Shown one piece after another: positions 47,598 through 61,400 of a stretch of 64,000 nt of DNA. Numbering within the stretch: the first letter of the stretch is position 1; every line of letters begins with the position of its first letter. Both the position numbers and the translations under genes were made by a program. The stretch is from the NCBI GenBank assembly GCA_037903355.1, contig JBAJFE010000012.1:612036-676035 (forward strand), read 5' to 3'. The notes below the pieces were generated by a model. It saw only the letters and a list, made by a program, of their open reading frames with translations, ran no database searches and was not told the origin of the DNA. Source of the stretch: Trichuris trichiura (Eukaryota > Nematoda > Enoplea > Trichinellida > Trichuridae).

Positions 47598-49740
47598 TCA
47601 AAAATTGAGCTGGCAGAGAGAAGGACAGGAAAAGAATAACTGAAAATAAGACATTTTTTTTCCAAGGGGAAGAAAGGAGAAGACTGTAAGTAAATAAATG
47701 AAGCAACTTTTACCGAAAGGAGACAAGGCGAGAAAGAGAATAAACAAATGAAAATAAGAAAACTATATCTCGCAGCGTCTTATCCATTTGATTGTGGTTA
47801 AGTGCTCTGTAGGCACTACTTATGTTTTCATAAACATCCCCTAGGAGTATAGAAAAGCCTTGCTTGACAGTATTATTCAAATTTTTGAACTGCCAAACAG
47901 CTACTTATCATTCGAGCAAAGCATGCTTTGTGCAATGCATGCAAGGTTACATTTTATTCCTTCATCAGCTAACGCATCTATACCCTAACTGTACCGTTAA
48001 CAGCAGACAGTTCTCTTGATTTTGAACAAAGCGAAGTTGTACTAATGAAAAATAAGGAAGGCATAACAAAATGAAGTGAGCATTATTGGCAACACGCCAT
48101 TACCGAAAGCGTTTATCTTCCTGTTAATTAAGGTACTAGTTGAACTAAATCTTTAACCCGCTCAAGGTTATCTGAGAATTTGTGATCATGCGATTTCCTG
48201 AGGCGCACTGAGCTACTGATCTGCCAGCTATCCCTGAAACTACAAGGTGGGTGAGCATTTCGCCCAACCATTTCGATGTACTAAAATGCTCAAATGCTAG
48301 CGGCCTCGTAAGGTTTCATTTTACGGTTAAGTGGCTGGATAATTGTTGGCGTTGTTGTAAACACAGAAAAAAAGCACTACCAGATTTCCATTGCTAGTAA
48401 TGAGTTTCGAAGGATCTAACGCATTTTTCGTTGTTTTGCCCTGTTTTTCACCAACAAACAGCTTCGCTATTAATAGTTAAGATTTATTTTTCTGCCATTA
48501 CACAATCATACAGCAATACTTATTATTGGGCTATCCAACTGTTTTGGAAGGACATCCCAAACATTTTCTGGCTACTGAAAGTTCTCACTGCGAACTGTGA
48601 TTGCACGACAGTCGAGTACCACTAAAACAGTATGATCAGGGCGTAAATCAAACATATTTTTAAAAATCTGTTTTAAATGTTTGTCTGAGAGTGACCTCGC
48701 ATCTTTCAATGGCTAGATCAGGATACATATCAAACTTAGAAATGACTACTGGTAACAGTTTTTAGACTTAAGCAAAATGGCGGCATTTGGAACTTAGTAG
48801 ACCATTGTGCAACTAATGCTTTTGGGAAAATTCACTTCTTTCAAAGAGTAAGGATGAGTAAAACAGTGGATGAAGAAAGGATGGCAAAGTTCTAGTAGTC
48901 AACAAAAGTACTGAAGGGCGATGAATGTATAAACGGAATGGGAAAGCCAGAAAAAAAGAAAGATACTGGGTACACCATTTGAAAATAACAGCAGCAATAC
49001 TGTCAGTTTCTCAAAACGTAAACTTTTTGTTCTTTAAGAGGGTAACTGAAGTCCAATGATACCTAATAGGGAATCCTTTCAGCAATGGGTGACGCCTAGA
49101 ACTACATGAAGTACGCCAGTTTTGCCAGCGTAAAAACTTTATTAATGGGTGCCAGTGAAACCGCTAATTTACTGCGTATGCGTGCAGCTGCGTTTGATAA
49201 CTGTTCAACAAATCTGATCAAGAACTTGACTTTTCTATTGCAGGGTAAAGGTTGCTGTTGCAAATACTGCAGACAGCGTCTCGTAACCGAAGGCTAAACC
49301 AATGGGATAAAAATATTGCGCTCGCAGCTACCATGTTTGCCATGCCATATGCCAAAAAAAGGTTCAGCTAGAAAACCGCAGTTACAAAAAATTGAACTAT
49401 TATGTACGCTTCATGGTGAAGATTGCTGTCCTAATGGTTGGTGAAACAGTTAATTGCGTCTCCTGTTCGACGATTTACAGGAAGTGGGAAATGTGCCCTA
49501 AGAGGGAGCGCCAAGCAAACGAAATGATGCAGAAATGTCATGTCGGCGATTAATGAACCATTAGCACAGCAAAGCAGCAAAATTAAGCTATAAAACATAT
49601 TAATAAGCACAGCAATCGCAAAATACCTGCTAGGACTTTGGGCGCTTACATATCCAGCGTCAGCACGCCCGATCCTCCCGCCAAAACGCGTCTCCTGGTC
49701 ATGGTGGTTATATATCATATATATATATTTACACTTAAGA

Positions 49741-49790
49741 CCGCTGATGATGGGTCTCGAATGACCCGAAAGCTCCGGAGCCTCTTTATA
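49741..49790 (+). repeat. GGGAAC..CCCGAAAGCT hairpin repeat, copy 3
   Basis: CGCTGATGA, stem GGGTC/GACCC around TCGAAT, then GAAAGCTCCGGAG. Shares order and spacing with the other copies. Confidence 0.5.
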
Positions 49791-52700
49791 TAGAAAACAA
49801 ACGGGACATATCCATAATAAATCTCTTCCTCACGCTTTGCTGTCCAAAATCTGCATACGATGGTGCTTTTTCTCACAGAGTTAATCTTTGTTGCCTTGTC
49901 TAAAACTGCGGTTCCACTAGGGATAAATACGAAAGCAGCGATCTTTCAGGCATTTTTACCCAAAGAAACCTCCTTAACATTTTGCCGTATCAGTTCATTT
50001 CAACCCTTTACCGTTGTGTCAACACTCTGCATACTTTGTTTGGTTAAAAAAAAAGTCACTGCGCAATCCATAAGGCATTAGGTACTTACTATTGTCAAGT
50101 TTGACCTACACTGGAATGATTGGGTTATCAATTCGCCAGAAAATTCAACACTTGGACAAGCGCGGTAGCCTTCATTGGCGCAGGGAAATTTTTCAGTCGC
50201 TACCAGCAGCGACCGGTCTGCTATGTGGGCCACTCGCTAAATCGTTACTAATCTGTAGGGAGAGTAGGGCAAATGAAGGTGCAACTAGTTCATGAGACAA
50301 ACTTTCCGCCGCAAACGGGAAGTCAGAGGATTCGGCTGTCATCATTATGGATACAGACATCCCTCAAGTCACAGTTTAACAAGAACCGGTTTTGCAGACA
50401 AGAACAACATACGGCGGAAACTGTTAGTGCGGATGCCTTCTTTTAAGATCTCTTCAGATATTTTCCAGTGATTTAGCAAAGCTAATGAGAAAGCGTCTTA
50501 CCCCCTCCTTGCAACTTGTAATCTGGGAGCAGTTTCACATCGAAACATTAGATTATTAATTCTGCAGATTGTACTGAAATTTCTTCTTTCGTATATGGCG
50601 TTTCAACCTGCATTCCTGTGGAAAAATTTATCTCAAACTCTAAAAGAAGTAGAGCGGGTTATGATAAATTGCAGGTTTAAAGACGCTGGGCAACCTATTT
50701 TTTCTTCGGAACTCACACGTAATTCCGTTTAATCAAAATTTAAACCACTGATAGGGGATAAAGCAAAAATAAACCGCTTCAGTGAGAATGAATACGTAGC
50801 GGATATATTCAGCGGCAATGTTGCACCATTTCCGGCTTGTTAAAACTATAGTTCTTTAGAAAAATTGTTTACGAACTGAAGGTTAAGCGTTCGTCTGGAG
50901 GAGCTGAAGTTGTCAACCTTCTTACAATGTTTAAGAACAGCAAACTAATCGTGTATTAATAAATGGTTAGTATTTTAATGTAAAACGTATGTAATGGCCC
51001 TTACCAGTTGTTCATTAGGAAGTCGCATGCACATAGTCTCACATTTACGATAATTCGCTACGCAAGGGCAGACGCGCCTATCGAACCAACTTTCAAAGAA
51101 GGCCACGTCAGAGAAAGGACAAACCGACATTTTAAAAGTGTACATCTTAGCGAAATGTCGTATGAAATTAATTCGCATCAGCAGAACTCATAACTGATTA
51201 TGTTGCTCAAGTAGTCTAATGAGCTCAGCTCAGTAAACCCTGTGATCTCCAGCGACGCAAGTTTTCATTGTCAAAAAGGGAAAAAGTTAAGCTCCATCAA
51301 TTATAGGCCAGCCTTTACATAGTGTACGTATGACCTTAACACTGTTTCAGAAACGAGGTCCCTTCATTACCTTTGTTATTCATGACTTTAACTTCGTCTG
51401 CGTCCACCTGTGTGCGGTTCATCGCCTTAGCAGAAGTCCAGTCGCAGTATTTGAATAGCTCAAAGCAATCGAACTCAGAGAAAATAACGAAAATATTTTG
51501 CGTCGTTTCCAATCAAAAGAAAAACTATATTTATCACGCGCTGATGTTCTGAATGACTCAAAGGAAGTACGCTAATGACCGCTCAACCGGCCAAAGAAAT
51601 GTGTAACGTTCACATGTTGCCCCATAGTTGGAAGGTGCCATGCCTATTGATCCGCTGTGCAAGCAAGGCAGTTCGAGCAAAAACGTCTATTGTGCTAGCT
51701 GCACTGCACATTCCAAAGGGACATTATTCATAATTTAAAACAAAAGTAGGTTTTACAATTTTAAATCGATGCATACCTTGCCCATGGAAATGGGCTGGAA
51801 CCGAAAGACATTACTGAAGCAAAAAAGCTGTCTCGACAAAGGGGTCATGCGCAAACTGTTTTTATGCTTAATGAAAGCTGCGAACACAAAGTATAACGTC
51901 ACTGCAGTACACCAATGATGCTAATGCGAATAGAATTGTGATGCAGCGACGGTGACAGGACGTGAGTTAATTCAAATTTATTGCAGGATCAATTTTGTCC
52001 TTCAGCATTTCACTCTCTGTGAACCAAAAACGCAAAAACAAAACAATTGCCTGAATTATACATTCTCCATAAGAAGAGCATCTACTCGGTTATCATTAAA
52101 AAATTTAAAAATAAACCGCTTTTCTTTGCCCTATCCATCTGTGATATGTCGGCATACTTAGCGCTTCAGATACAGTTTTACAGAGGTATTGAACTCATGA
52201 AATTGTTTTGCTCCGGGAAGAGTCCTCAAGCAATAAAATTATTTTTTGGTGCTCGCTGACAAACCAGTGGAAACAAAGCCTCGTAGTCGTAAGATTATGT
52301 GCTCTTGAAAGTTCAAATTTAAACGCAAGGAAAAGAAAGAAGAGTTCCGCCCCTTTCTTGAGTTATTATTACTTGTAGGGTAACGAGAAACTTTGGTCAT
52401 TCCAGCGCGGTTGTACGAACCGGTTTCAACCCAGCGGGACCCAACTGGTGCAATACTTCATTCAGGCATTCTTACCTCCACCGATTTCACACTGTACATT
52501 AAATAACTTCTTCTAGTTACCAGAAGTGGGCTAGAAGGCATGCATCTGCAACTGGACGAGCGTGAAAGAAGCCTTATTGAAGACTCTATCGCTGCTGCTT
52601 GCCAATGACCCGCTCAATAAAACGAAACCTGCATAAAAACTGCTGTGGTAAAGTTTGATAGTGCCTTACCAGAAAGAGATTGCTATCGAGATGCTGAAGT

Positions 52701-53970
52701 ATCACCGGATGCCAAAAAAGTGGTTAATCTTGTCATACAGCCATGATATTCTGGCAGTTCCCACTGGCACATATACTCTTAAAAGGATGCCTTCAAGTCG
52801 AAAGCAAACTGCTCGTCAAGACTTTTGCGCGTTAACTACTATCGTCGCAACCATCTACTCCGTAGAACCTAAAAGCATGCAGGGCGCCTTACTTCATTGG
52901 CGTATTAACGCAGTGCATTATTGGGACACAAATGTGATTATATTAGTCATTCCCAAATTTATCTCCGCTTTCATCCAGGTTTATGTGCACTGAGATTAGG
53001 GCTATCCGAAGGAAGAATTTCGTGGAACTGAAAAATGGGGACATCCGTAATTCTCTATCATCCGTGAAGCTTATAGCACGACTGCCCGGTCATAGCAATT
53101 GTTTATATCCTCTTTACCCGCATTCAGCTAATGCTGCGTGATGGCAAGCACGTTCAAAAAACAAGTTTCCTTGCTGCTGAATATGCAAACTTATTGACAA
53201 TATTTTAAATATTCAGACTTTATCTGCATGCTTTCGGATTTCTCGTGACTGACCCATGATCATTAAAAATACTCTCTTTATGAGTTCAGTAGGGATCTGA
53301 ATACATGCCCAGTTAACTCATTATCGATGAAATGATACACCCTTGAGCTAATGTTCCAATTTCTGGCAGGATACTAAATGATACACTTAATGATGTTCAG
53401 GGTACAATAATTAAACTTTGAAAACCAGCATGAAAAGTGCCCAGTCAACGTTTGTTCAAGTTTAAAATACAATGCAAACAAAGACTATGTAAGGAAACAC
53501 AAGGTGCCGAGAAACTTCTGCCAATGTTTTTAAGGCGCAGGAAAATGGGCACAAGCAGCCGAAAGGGTAACTTGGCCAGTTTCATTTTGCTCAAGAAAAA
53601 CTTTCGCTGAAATAAAATGGAATTAAGTATTCGAACAGACGACATAGTTTTCGGGAAACGTCTTTTAAAAAAACATAAAATGTCTCTCTCCGTATAAAAA
53701 AGTGTGAGCTGTGCAGGGAGGTTAAAAAGAGATTACATTCTTAAAATTCAAGCAAGTGAATTAGAAAGTAGGGCTACAAAGCAGCCGACCATAATTACTA
53801 GCAGCAGGAAGTACATTTCTCGTTCCACCGATGAGAGTGACAAAAAGATATCAAACAATCATCACGTATACTTGTGCGCCCGTTAAACCTTCAACTTTTT
53901 AAAAGCGTGCGGAGAACTCGTTTACAAAATTTAGTTCTTTTCTACATGACTTAGAAGTTTTTTTTAAATC

Positions 53971-54028
53971 AGCGTTGGGAATGGGAACGGCAGCTTCCCA
54001 AAAGCTCCGGAAATTTCAATAAACGCTT
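53971..54028 (+). repeat. GGGAAC..CCCGAAAGCT hairpin repeat, copy 4
   Basis: AGCGTTGGGAATGGGAACGG, then GCTTCCCAAAAGCTCCGGAA and CAATAAACGC. The AATAAA-like end matches copy 1. Confidence 0.55.
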
Positions 54029-55299
54029 ACTACTGTTTACGAGTGACATTTCCGCACACAATTATGAAGTACAGAGAACTCGTTTATATGGTCCAGCAAA
54101 CGCAGTAATGGAAACACGAAGCCTAACCATCAGACAGTTGTATCGTTTTCTAGAGAATAACAGGTAAAGAGGCAACTTAAAATGCATCAAAGCTTTTTAG
54201 AGCAGTTTCAGGCAAGGAACAAAAGGGTTCTGAAAGTTCTAAAGCACTCTGATGCGCACTTTCCCACGTTTTTTGTAAACAGCGGTTCACATATCTGCTG
54301 ATTTGGTTACTGTTTTTTTCGTGACTACAGTCACTGAACAATATAAACAGGTTCTCTAGCAGTTAAAAGAACACAGGAAGCTTACCTTACGAGCAGCCTA
54401 ATTCTTGACAAGTCAATAAAAGTCTATTATGAGATGCTCTCAATTAGCCGAATATATTTGTGCGTTGTACAGCACCCACCTTTAGCAAGTATGACGACAA
54501 TCATAGAGCAAATAACACAAGCGATTAATAATATCACTCCTCGCGAATGCATAAAAACGCACGAACTGTTTTCTAACTTATGAAACAACAAATATGAACT
54601 CAGGTACATTGGTCGTTCTAGAAATTTCAATACTCAATTTTTTATAAGGCAAAATTTGACGTAAAAGTGGTACATGAATGCAACTGCAATGATTCGAGCA
54701 AATGTTTGCCTAACAGTTTATGTGCAAAAGCATTTGCAGATCAATTACAAGACAGTTTAATGGATACCGCCTAGAAGAGCTAACCAATTGTGAAACGGTG
54801 AAAATTCGAGACAGCGAGAACGCAAATTGCCTTTCCTTTTCTTTCTAAAACACCTAATTTGTACTACGTGACGAAAAGCAAGGTTCGTGGTGGCACGTTT
54901 GAATACTGAATTACCAATTTAGAGCAATTCGGTGAAAGGAAAAACCTGTAGTCTTTTTTGATATATAACTGACAATACCATGCATGTCTCAGCTCTGACA
55001 TTTCGTTAAGAGTGAATTTGCAAATCTATTTCGTTTGCACTTTACTCACTAGAAAAAGGATCAACAATAATTGAATGCACTTCATCAAATCGTTCGTATG
55101 CCCAAGGTAGACTTAAAAAACAAACCAGTCTTCAAAAACGTTTAAGTAACTTTTAGGGCAGCGTCCAGTACCACTCTTAAGCCCTACGGTAAAAGCAAGA
55201 ATGAACATTAAAGAAGAACGAAAATAATAAAACTTCACTTTGCGTAAGTAAACAAGCCATACCGCGTGATCTGCAATTTTTTAAAACATCTTAGTCTAA

Positions 55300-56258
55300 C
55301 AGTGATTCCCAACGGGGGCCCCAGGGACCCCTTGGGGGCCCTGAGAAACTTGAAGGGGGCCCTGAGAAGGATTGGAGATTTAGGGAGTCCCTGAGAGATT
55401 AGGGGGCTTCAGGGGATCCCTGGTAGTCGGTGCCGCAAGACGAGAGCGATCCTGCCGTTCAGGATAGTGAGGCGAGGCGACCTGAGATTACTCCTGACGA
55501 CTACCGAGCCGGGCGTGGATAAATTAGTAGCACTGCACCATACCCAGTCGTCGCACGGAGGTAAGATCAAGCGACTGTCGTCTTGCTCCGAGGAAATATT
55601 GAATTTAGATTCAGTATTGCGCAGCCCGGAGAACAGCATCGCAGCCTGACTTACATATTGTGCTACCATTGCTAACAGCCCAAAAAAATTGAGAAAGAGG
55701 AAACCCAGTACGGCGTTTGTACTCTGAAGGCTGCCCGATCTGCAATTAGCCAGCTTAAGTCAAGCAATACGAAAAGAACGCTTTCAGTGCCAACTAAAGA
55801 ATTGAAGGCATTAAAGGCTTCGAATATCGTTAAGGAATTTTCGCTGTATATGGCAGCCGGCTTCCTTTCTAACCATTTCGCTCTAGTGTAGAAAAGAAAT
55901 TCAGCGTTGACTTCGCATTGCCAGGTTTTCCAGCCATTGATTGCACACTCAACTTTCACAGGGCAAAAGATGGGGTCCTACTTGCGGCTGACAAGATCCG
56001 CAGGTTAACAAGGTTTTTAATGACGGCTCGGCTTAACTGTTTTCTCGTTGGCATACACGGTAGGCAGCGAAGTCAATTCTACATTCTGCAGGCTGTTTTA
56101 GGTGTTGAACTACTTGTACAAATTCACAACAACGTAACCACAGTAGGCGCACCTGAGGATAACAGAAGCAGGAGAATTACGTTGCGGAGAATGACGGGGG
56201 CCCCGGCAAGTTGAGGGTTGAGAGGGGGCCCTGGCTCCAAAAAGGTTGGGAAACACTG
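55300..56258 (-). mobile_element. hAT-family transposon remnant
   Basis: The 959-bp block is bounded by the inverted ends CAGTGATTCCCAAC (55300) and GTTGGGAAACACTG (to 56258), followed inwards by GGGGGCCC-rich subterminal repeats. These are the ends of hAT (Charlie/ZBED-like) elements. Flanking octamers (tagtctaa / gactacga) only loosely resemble a target duplication. On the minus strand a decayed frame (55959-55672) contains NAEFLFYTRAKWLERKPAAI and FEAFNAFNSL, resembling the hAT transposase RW-L region, followed by further fragments. No intact transposase remains. Confidence 0.78.
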
Positions 56259-58468
56259 GACTACGAGAAGTATTTCTCCACGCACGAATTTGATATCGAA
56301 TACATTCACATGTAAAATTTTTTACTCCATCCGTTACAGTTTAGCGACAGTTTAGGTGCAGAAACTACTTTAAAGTACCTCTGAAAAGTGTTGCAGCAAT
56401 CAATCATGCTTGCACAGAAGCCGGAATAAATGACGTTTGAACAGAAAACAGTGAGCCCCAGGCGATACGTTTGCTCAGCGGTCGTGATGATAAGGCAACG
56501 CCTTATCAAGATCAAGCGAAGACGCAACGCAAGATCTGGTGGTAAAACAATGCGCAGACTGTTACATGCTATAAAACTGCTGATAAAGAACGACCGGGGG
56601 AGGGGGAAGGGTGAATAAAGTCTGATACTACTAACAGTTACCTTCTGTATTATCTGCCGAAAATAAAGTCGTAACGTTTACCCCAGAGCGACTGGAGCTA
56701 CAGGTGTATTTATCATCGCTTCAACTTAAGCTGCTTAGGCAAAATCTTAGCGGGCGACCTCATTTTGCGACTAGGAATTGGGACAGGTTGAAAAAAACTT
56801 TTTTGAGCACTTAAGAAAGTGCAGAAAACCATAACTAAAAAAATTTCCCTGAAATTCAAGCTAGTAGCATATTCAGACTTGAGGGCAGCACTAGCGTTTT
56901 GCCTTCAAAAAAGGAAGTACAGTCTTACGCACTAAGCGCAAATATTTCGTGTCATTTCAATTAGGGCAATTATCAAACCCAAGAAAACATTTTCTTTGCT
57001 TTCCTAAGCAAATAAACCCATGTTCTACAAAGAAATGGTTGGTTTTCTTGCACTTGTCAAGACATAGCTTCCTTACACAATGGCGTAACTAAGTTTTCTG
57101 CAGTTAGTTCTGTTTACAATCAAAAAACCTTGGACAAACAATTGGACTCAGCTTTAAGAAACACATTATGACACAGCGTGCGGTAAACAGAATCACCTTG
57201 AAAATTCACTTTTTGCTTTGGGACCATTTACAAAACATGCTCGGTGACAAGTATTGCGTCAGTGCTTCAACAACTGCAAAATTTTGGAATTTATCCTTCA
57301 AATTACTCGAACAGAACGCCACGCGCAACTGGTACTGGTGAACATGATATGACGCACTTTTAAAATGCAGGGCTTCCTCAACTTTTTGATCAACTGTTGA
57401 AATGCCTGTCAGTATATATGCGGATGAAAGAATTTAATTAGAAACGTAATATATTGCTGAGAAAAGAAGAAGAACACAAAAAGTCACTCACTCCAAAATC
57501 CAAAAGCATTTACAATACAGAAAAAGAATCCTGGTCAACTAATCGTTCAAGAACCCACTGACCGTATGTTTCACCTAAATGGCATGAATTAATAATATGT
57601 GTCAAACTCGCCAAAGAATATAGACTACTCCGTGAATGAAAGAGACAGATTTTGTAAATGGTGTTCATATTTACATACACGTAGTAAAAGGCTTAAATAG
57701 GGCAAAAAATTACTATTTTTGATAATAGAAGCTACTCAGCTTATCGTGACGAGTCAGCTTTTGAAACGAACTTAATTAAGCACAAGCCACTACCAAACCT
57801 GAAGGGACCAACTTAATGTGGCTAAAAATATGGGAAGAGTTTATATTTAAGTTTCAATGCGCTACCATGAGTAAGTAGAGCGCGGTTACAGGTGCCCATT
57901 TTTGCATTAATGACGATGCTGTGGCGCGCTCATGCATGTTACCGTTACGTTAACTTTTTGTCAAAGTCAAAGTAAAGTATAATTGTTAACACAGTTAGCA
58001 CGGGATGTGATACGAAATTACGTTAACAATTCAGAAGCGAACAAAAAATACACTAAACCCGCTTTACACTTCCATTAAAGGCAATATATGCTACTGTTTG
58101 AGATTAAAAGAAATCAGCTAGTTTTAGTAAAAGGCAATTTTAGAACTGAAACAGGAACAAAATGGCATTTTCAACTCTACATTGAAAGCACGGTCCGAAT
58201 GGGGTGTTATATACTGGAATGGTCATAAACTTTTTGCGCTTACTTGTAACAAAGCAAAGTTCACTTACGACAGGAGAGGGATCATGCTGACAGCTCCATT
58301 GGCGGAAAGTTAGTAGCAACCTATTGCAGTCCAACTTTATGTAGATGCTAATAAAAACTGGATTTATTTTGGAAAATGGAAAAAAGATGTTCGCGTCGTA
58401 AAACTGTGTCCAAGGATTGAAAACGAAAAAGAAAACCGCTCTGACTGTGAACTGAACAAGATGTGCAA
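56259..58468. other. 3' flank of the GalNAc-transferase, no gene recognised
   Basis: This is where C-terminal lectin-domain exons would be expected on the minus strand. A frame at 58140-58450 (-) was checked and shows no CLD or QxW lectin motifs, so no lectin exon is assigned. Confidence 0.4.
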
Positions 58469-58476
58469 TTACTCAC

Positions 58477-61400
58477 TTGCAGCCAGTTCAGGAAAAACTT
58501 GACCTAAATACCATTTAAAGTCGCGGCAGCGCAGCCGTTTACGAAGATCGATGCGCTCTTGAAGATTTCCGACATCAAATTTGGGTGCTAAGGGTTTGTA
58601 GGCAAAGAAGTTCTTTGCGTATTCATCCAGCCAAACCCGAACAATTCGGACGGTATTCTTTTCCGCTGTATTAGCGCCTTTTGGAACTGAGTAGGGACGA
58701 TAAGCTCGGAATACGTGTCCGACACGACTGCACGGTGCAATTTCTAAACTGCCGCCGCAGAGCCAAACCTGAAAACACGTTTATCAACTCTGATGCAATT
58801 TAAGAACGATAATAAAATGAACACCATACCCTAATGGAGAATTCAATATTTTCAGCTCCCCAAATATCCATTCCTGAATCGAACTCGCCCAATTGGTGGA
58901 AGAATTTTTTATTCACCGCAAGCAAACCGCCAGATACTGCAGGTGTTCTACAAAACCTCACCGGTGGGTTCACAATACAGACAGCTGTGTTCAATAGATA
59001 TTACCGAAATGAATTGACTGAATTCGTTGGCACCTTAAAAAAATCAGAAGAAAAATAAAGCCATTGAAAATTGAGCAGCCAGTCGAAACCGCCGCGGCAA
59101 ATCACGGACGCGCTATAGTCAAACGTAGATGGGCTGATATGGTCGACTACTGGTGATACGACCCTAAAAAATAACAGCTTTGTAATCAATTTCAACTAAC
59201 GCAAGTGACGTATCAGTGGGTTGCATTAAATTTTTTTGGACTGGTTCAGATGTGCTAATTACTCAAAAGGCGGTTCAGAGCACTGTCTGCCGCAATAAAG
59301 CCTTTCCACACAACGCAACGCGATTTTTCCTAAGGCGCGTAACCAAAGATATCCCCAGCTTTCAAGTAAGATACATACACGAAAACTTGAAATTGCTTTG
59401 AATGGTTACTGAGAGCATTTCGTGACTATCAGTCAAATTTTGGATAAATTGTGACCCATAGTCACCACGTGTATGTGCAAAGACTCTGAACTGTGATAGC
59501 GCGGAAACTACACCCTATGCCTAATTCAAACTTCCTTGGACTACATATGTGCCGTATGATAATGTTTTGGGAATGTGGGTTGGCAAAAGAGGCCCAAATC
59601 AGTCAGCCATGTTTTTAAAAAAATGGAATTCAAATATAAAAAGTTCAAAAAAACTAGCAGGATGCTCTCGCTTACTACAGAAGAATACAGGTGTAAAATG
59701 AAGCTGAAAATCTTTACAGTCAAAACTGGTGTCTGCCTAAAGAAGACTGGCGTTTAAGTAAACGCTTCTCAGTGGGGTAGCCAGAAGGGTGTGTACAATT
59801 GCAAGAGATGTCACGCAGGGTCAATGACCGGGGTGAATCAACGGCAGCCAGTCAGTTTTAATGTTAGGCATGCGTGACTAATGTACCCCTGCAGCCTAAA
59901 AAGCTCCAACAGTAGAGAGTTACAGGGCATGAACGGCTACGAAGGAAAAAACTTGGCTAGGGTGAAAGAACTTAAGAGGGGCCATGGGATGAACACTGCG
60001 AAACAATGAGAAACCTAAGGTAAAAAAGGCTGCAGTAGCGTAGTCAGGCTTGAGAAGCACTGTTCTAAGCCGTCTGCATGTGCAAATGGCCCAGTATTTC
60101 TTGTGAAGGTTTGTCAGAAGAGAATGAGATTATTATCGTTCTGGCGTCCCCTTTATTAGGCAGTGAATCTTTACTGTGTACTTCACTGTCAGGTTAATAT
60201 CTTTTAGGATTTATTTATTAACGAAGACCAAATCGTTTCTAGGTTTTATGCAGTGCAGTACTAAGTGTGGTTATCAGAGAAAATAAATGCACATCACTAA
60301 AGAGACAGCGGGCACCTCAGGCGAATTAGAGTGGCAAAAAATTAATTCAAATTCCTACTGTACGCAAAGCCTGCAGCAGCTGTCTACTCTGGTTCACTTT
60401 TGCATCGAGTCTTTACTGTCACCTATGATAAATGTTCTGTCTGTAGGATAACGGAAAAAGCGCCGCTTTGAAAATTGATAAACATGTGCTACCAAAAACA
60501 TTCCCTAAATCTTCTCTTTTATTAAATTAAATAGAATCGCCTGTGGGTGGCGTACCAAAGGCATTATCCGCTATGAAAGTTTTAAACTCGACGAAACCTT
60601 ACTCTAGAAATCTATTAGGGTGAACTACAGAAGGTATTAAAGAGGTGGCCGGCGAAGGCTAACTAAAGAGGATTTCTTTCATGGCAACGTTCAACTATGG
60701 GTGTCGCTGAAGGCCTGTTAGGAGTTAAACGGTTCAGTATCAGACTCGTCCCTGTTCAAGCTTACTATGCATAGCAGTCTCCCATTGATTAACATTTTCC
60801 AAGCCCGTGAAAATTTCTCCGCGTCAGGGGATGTATTCTAATGTGGAGTATACTTCCTGACGGCCAAGAGACTGCTCGAAAATGCCCTTAATAAAGTTTT
60901 GAAATCTGGCTGCAAAGGAGTTTACTTCAGTAGAATCCATTCCTTTCTCCCACGCTGGCAAAGATATGCTGTCCTACGTTAAGCAGTTGAAACAGACATT
61001 CTAATGTAAAGCATGGAACTTTTAACTTAAGCTGCACAAGCACATGCATATTATTAATAATACCGTACATGTAATCCGGGATGCTCAAGATTAGACGTGT
61101 TCCGGATTTTGGAAAGGCCACTTTCTGAAAAATGCGGATTACTTTCTGGCAAGCATGCCGGTCATCCTGTTTTGCCTTTACCTAAACCCAACAAAGGATA
61201 TAACTCTTAAATTTAAACTTTATGTTGGCGTCCCACCGGCAAACTTACAGTACGCGAAAAACTGATGAAGTCTTCTAGAATATACGTATCTATGCATTTC
61301 AAAACGCTATGTGATATGATGCGGCTACAGTTCGAGCATAAACACGAAATTCATTTAATGGAGCTATGTGCCTCCTACGCACAACACGTTGATAAGTTTT

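Larger units (their letters stand above)
47598..55299. other. Long gene-poor region
   Basis: About 7.7 kb with only short frames. Weak candidates were inspected and not adopted: a hydrophobic exon-like frame at 54427-54630 (-) (GVILLIACVICSMIVVILAK) and a 112-codon frame at 52655-52993 (+). Copies of the hairpin repeat lie at 49741-49790 and 53971-54028, and a TA run at 49717-49728. Confidence 0.35.

Noticed and set aside
49744..49782. Hammerhead ribozyme core
   Set aside because: CTGATGA, a GGGTC/GACCC stem and GAAA are present, but an extra base separates the core from stem II and no proper stem III with an NUH cleavage site pairs. Kept only as a repeat-family observation.
52655..52993. 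112-codon plus-strand frame
   Set aside because: No recognisable motif, starts from a non-ATG or arbitrary start, and lies in a gene-poor AT-rich area.
54427..54630. Single-TM exon on the minus strand
   Set aside because: One hydrophobic segment with a moderate donor, but no neighbouring exon or family supports a gene.
58140..58450. Possible lectin exon of the GalNAc-transferase
   Set aside because: The frame fits phase but lacks CLD and QxW repeats of ricin-type lectin domains.
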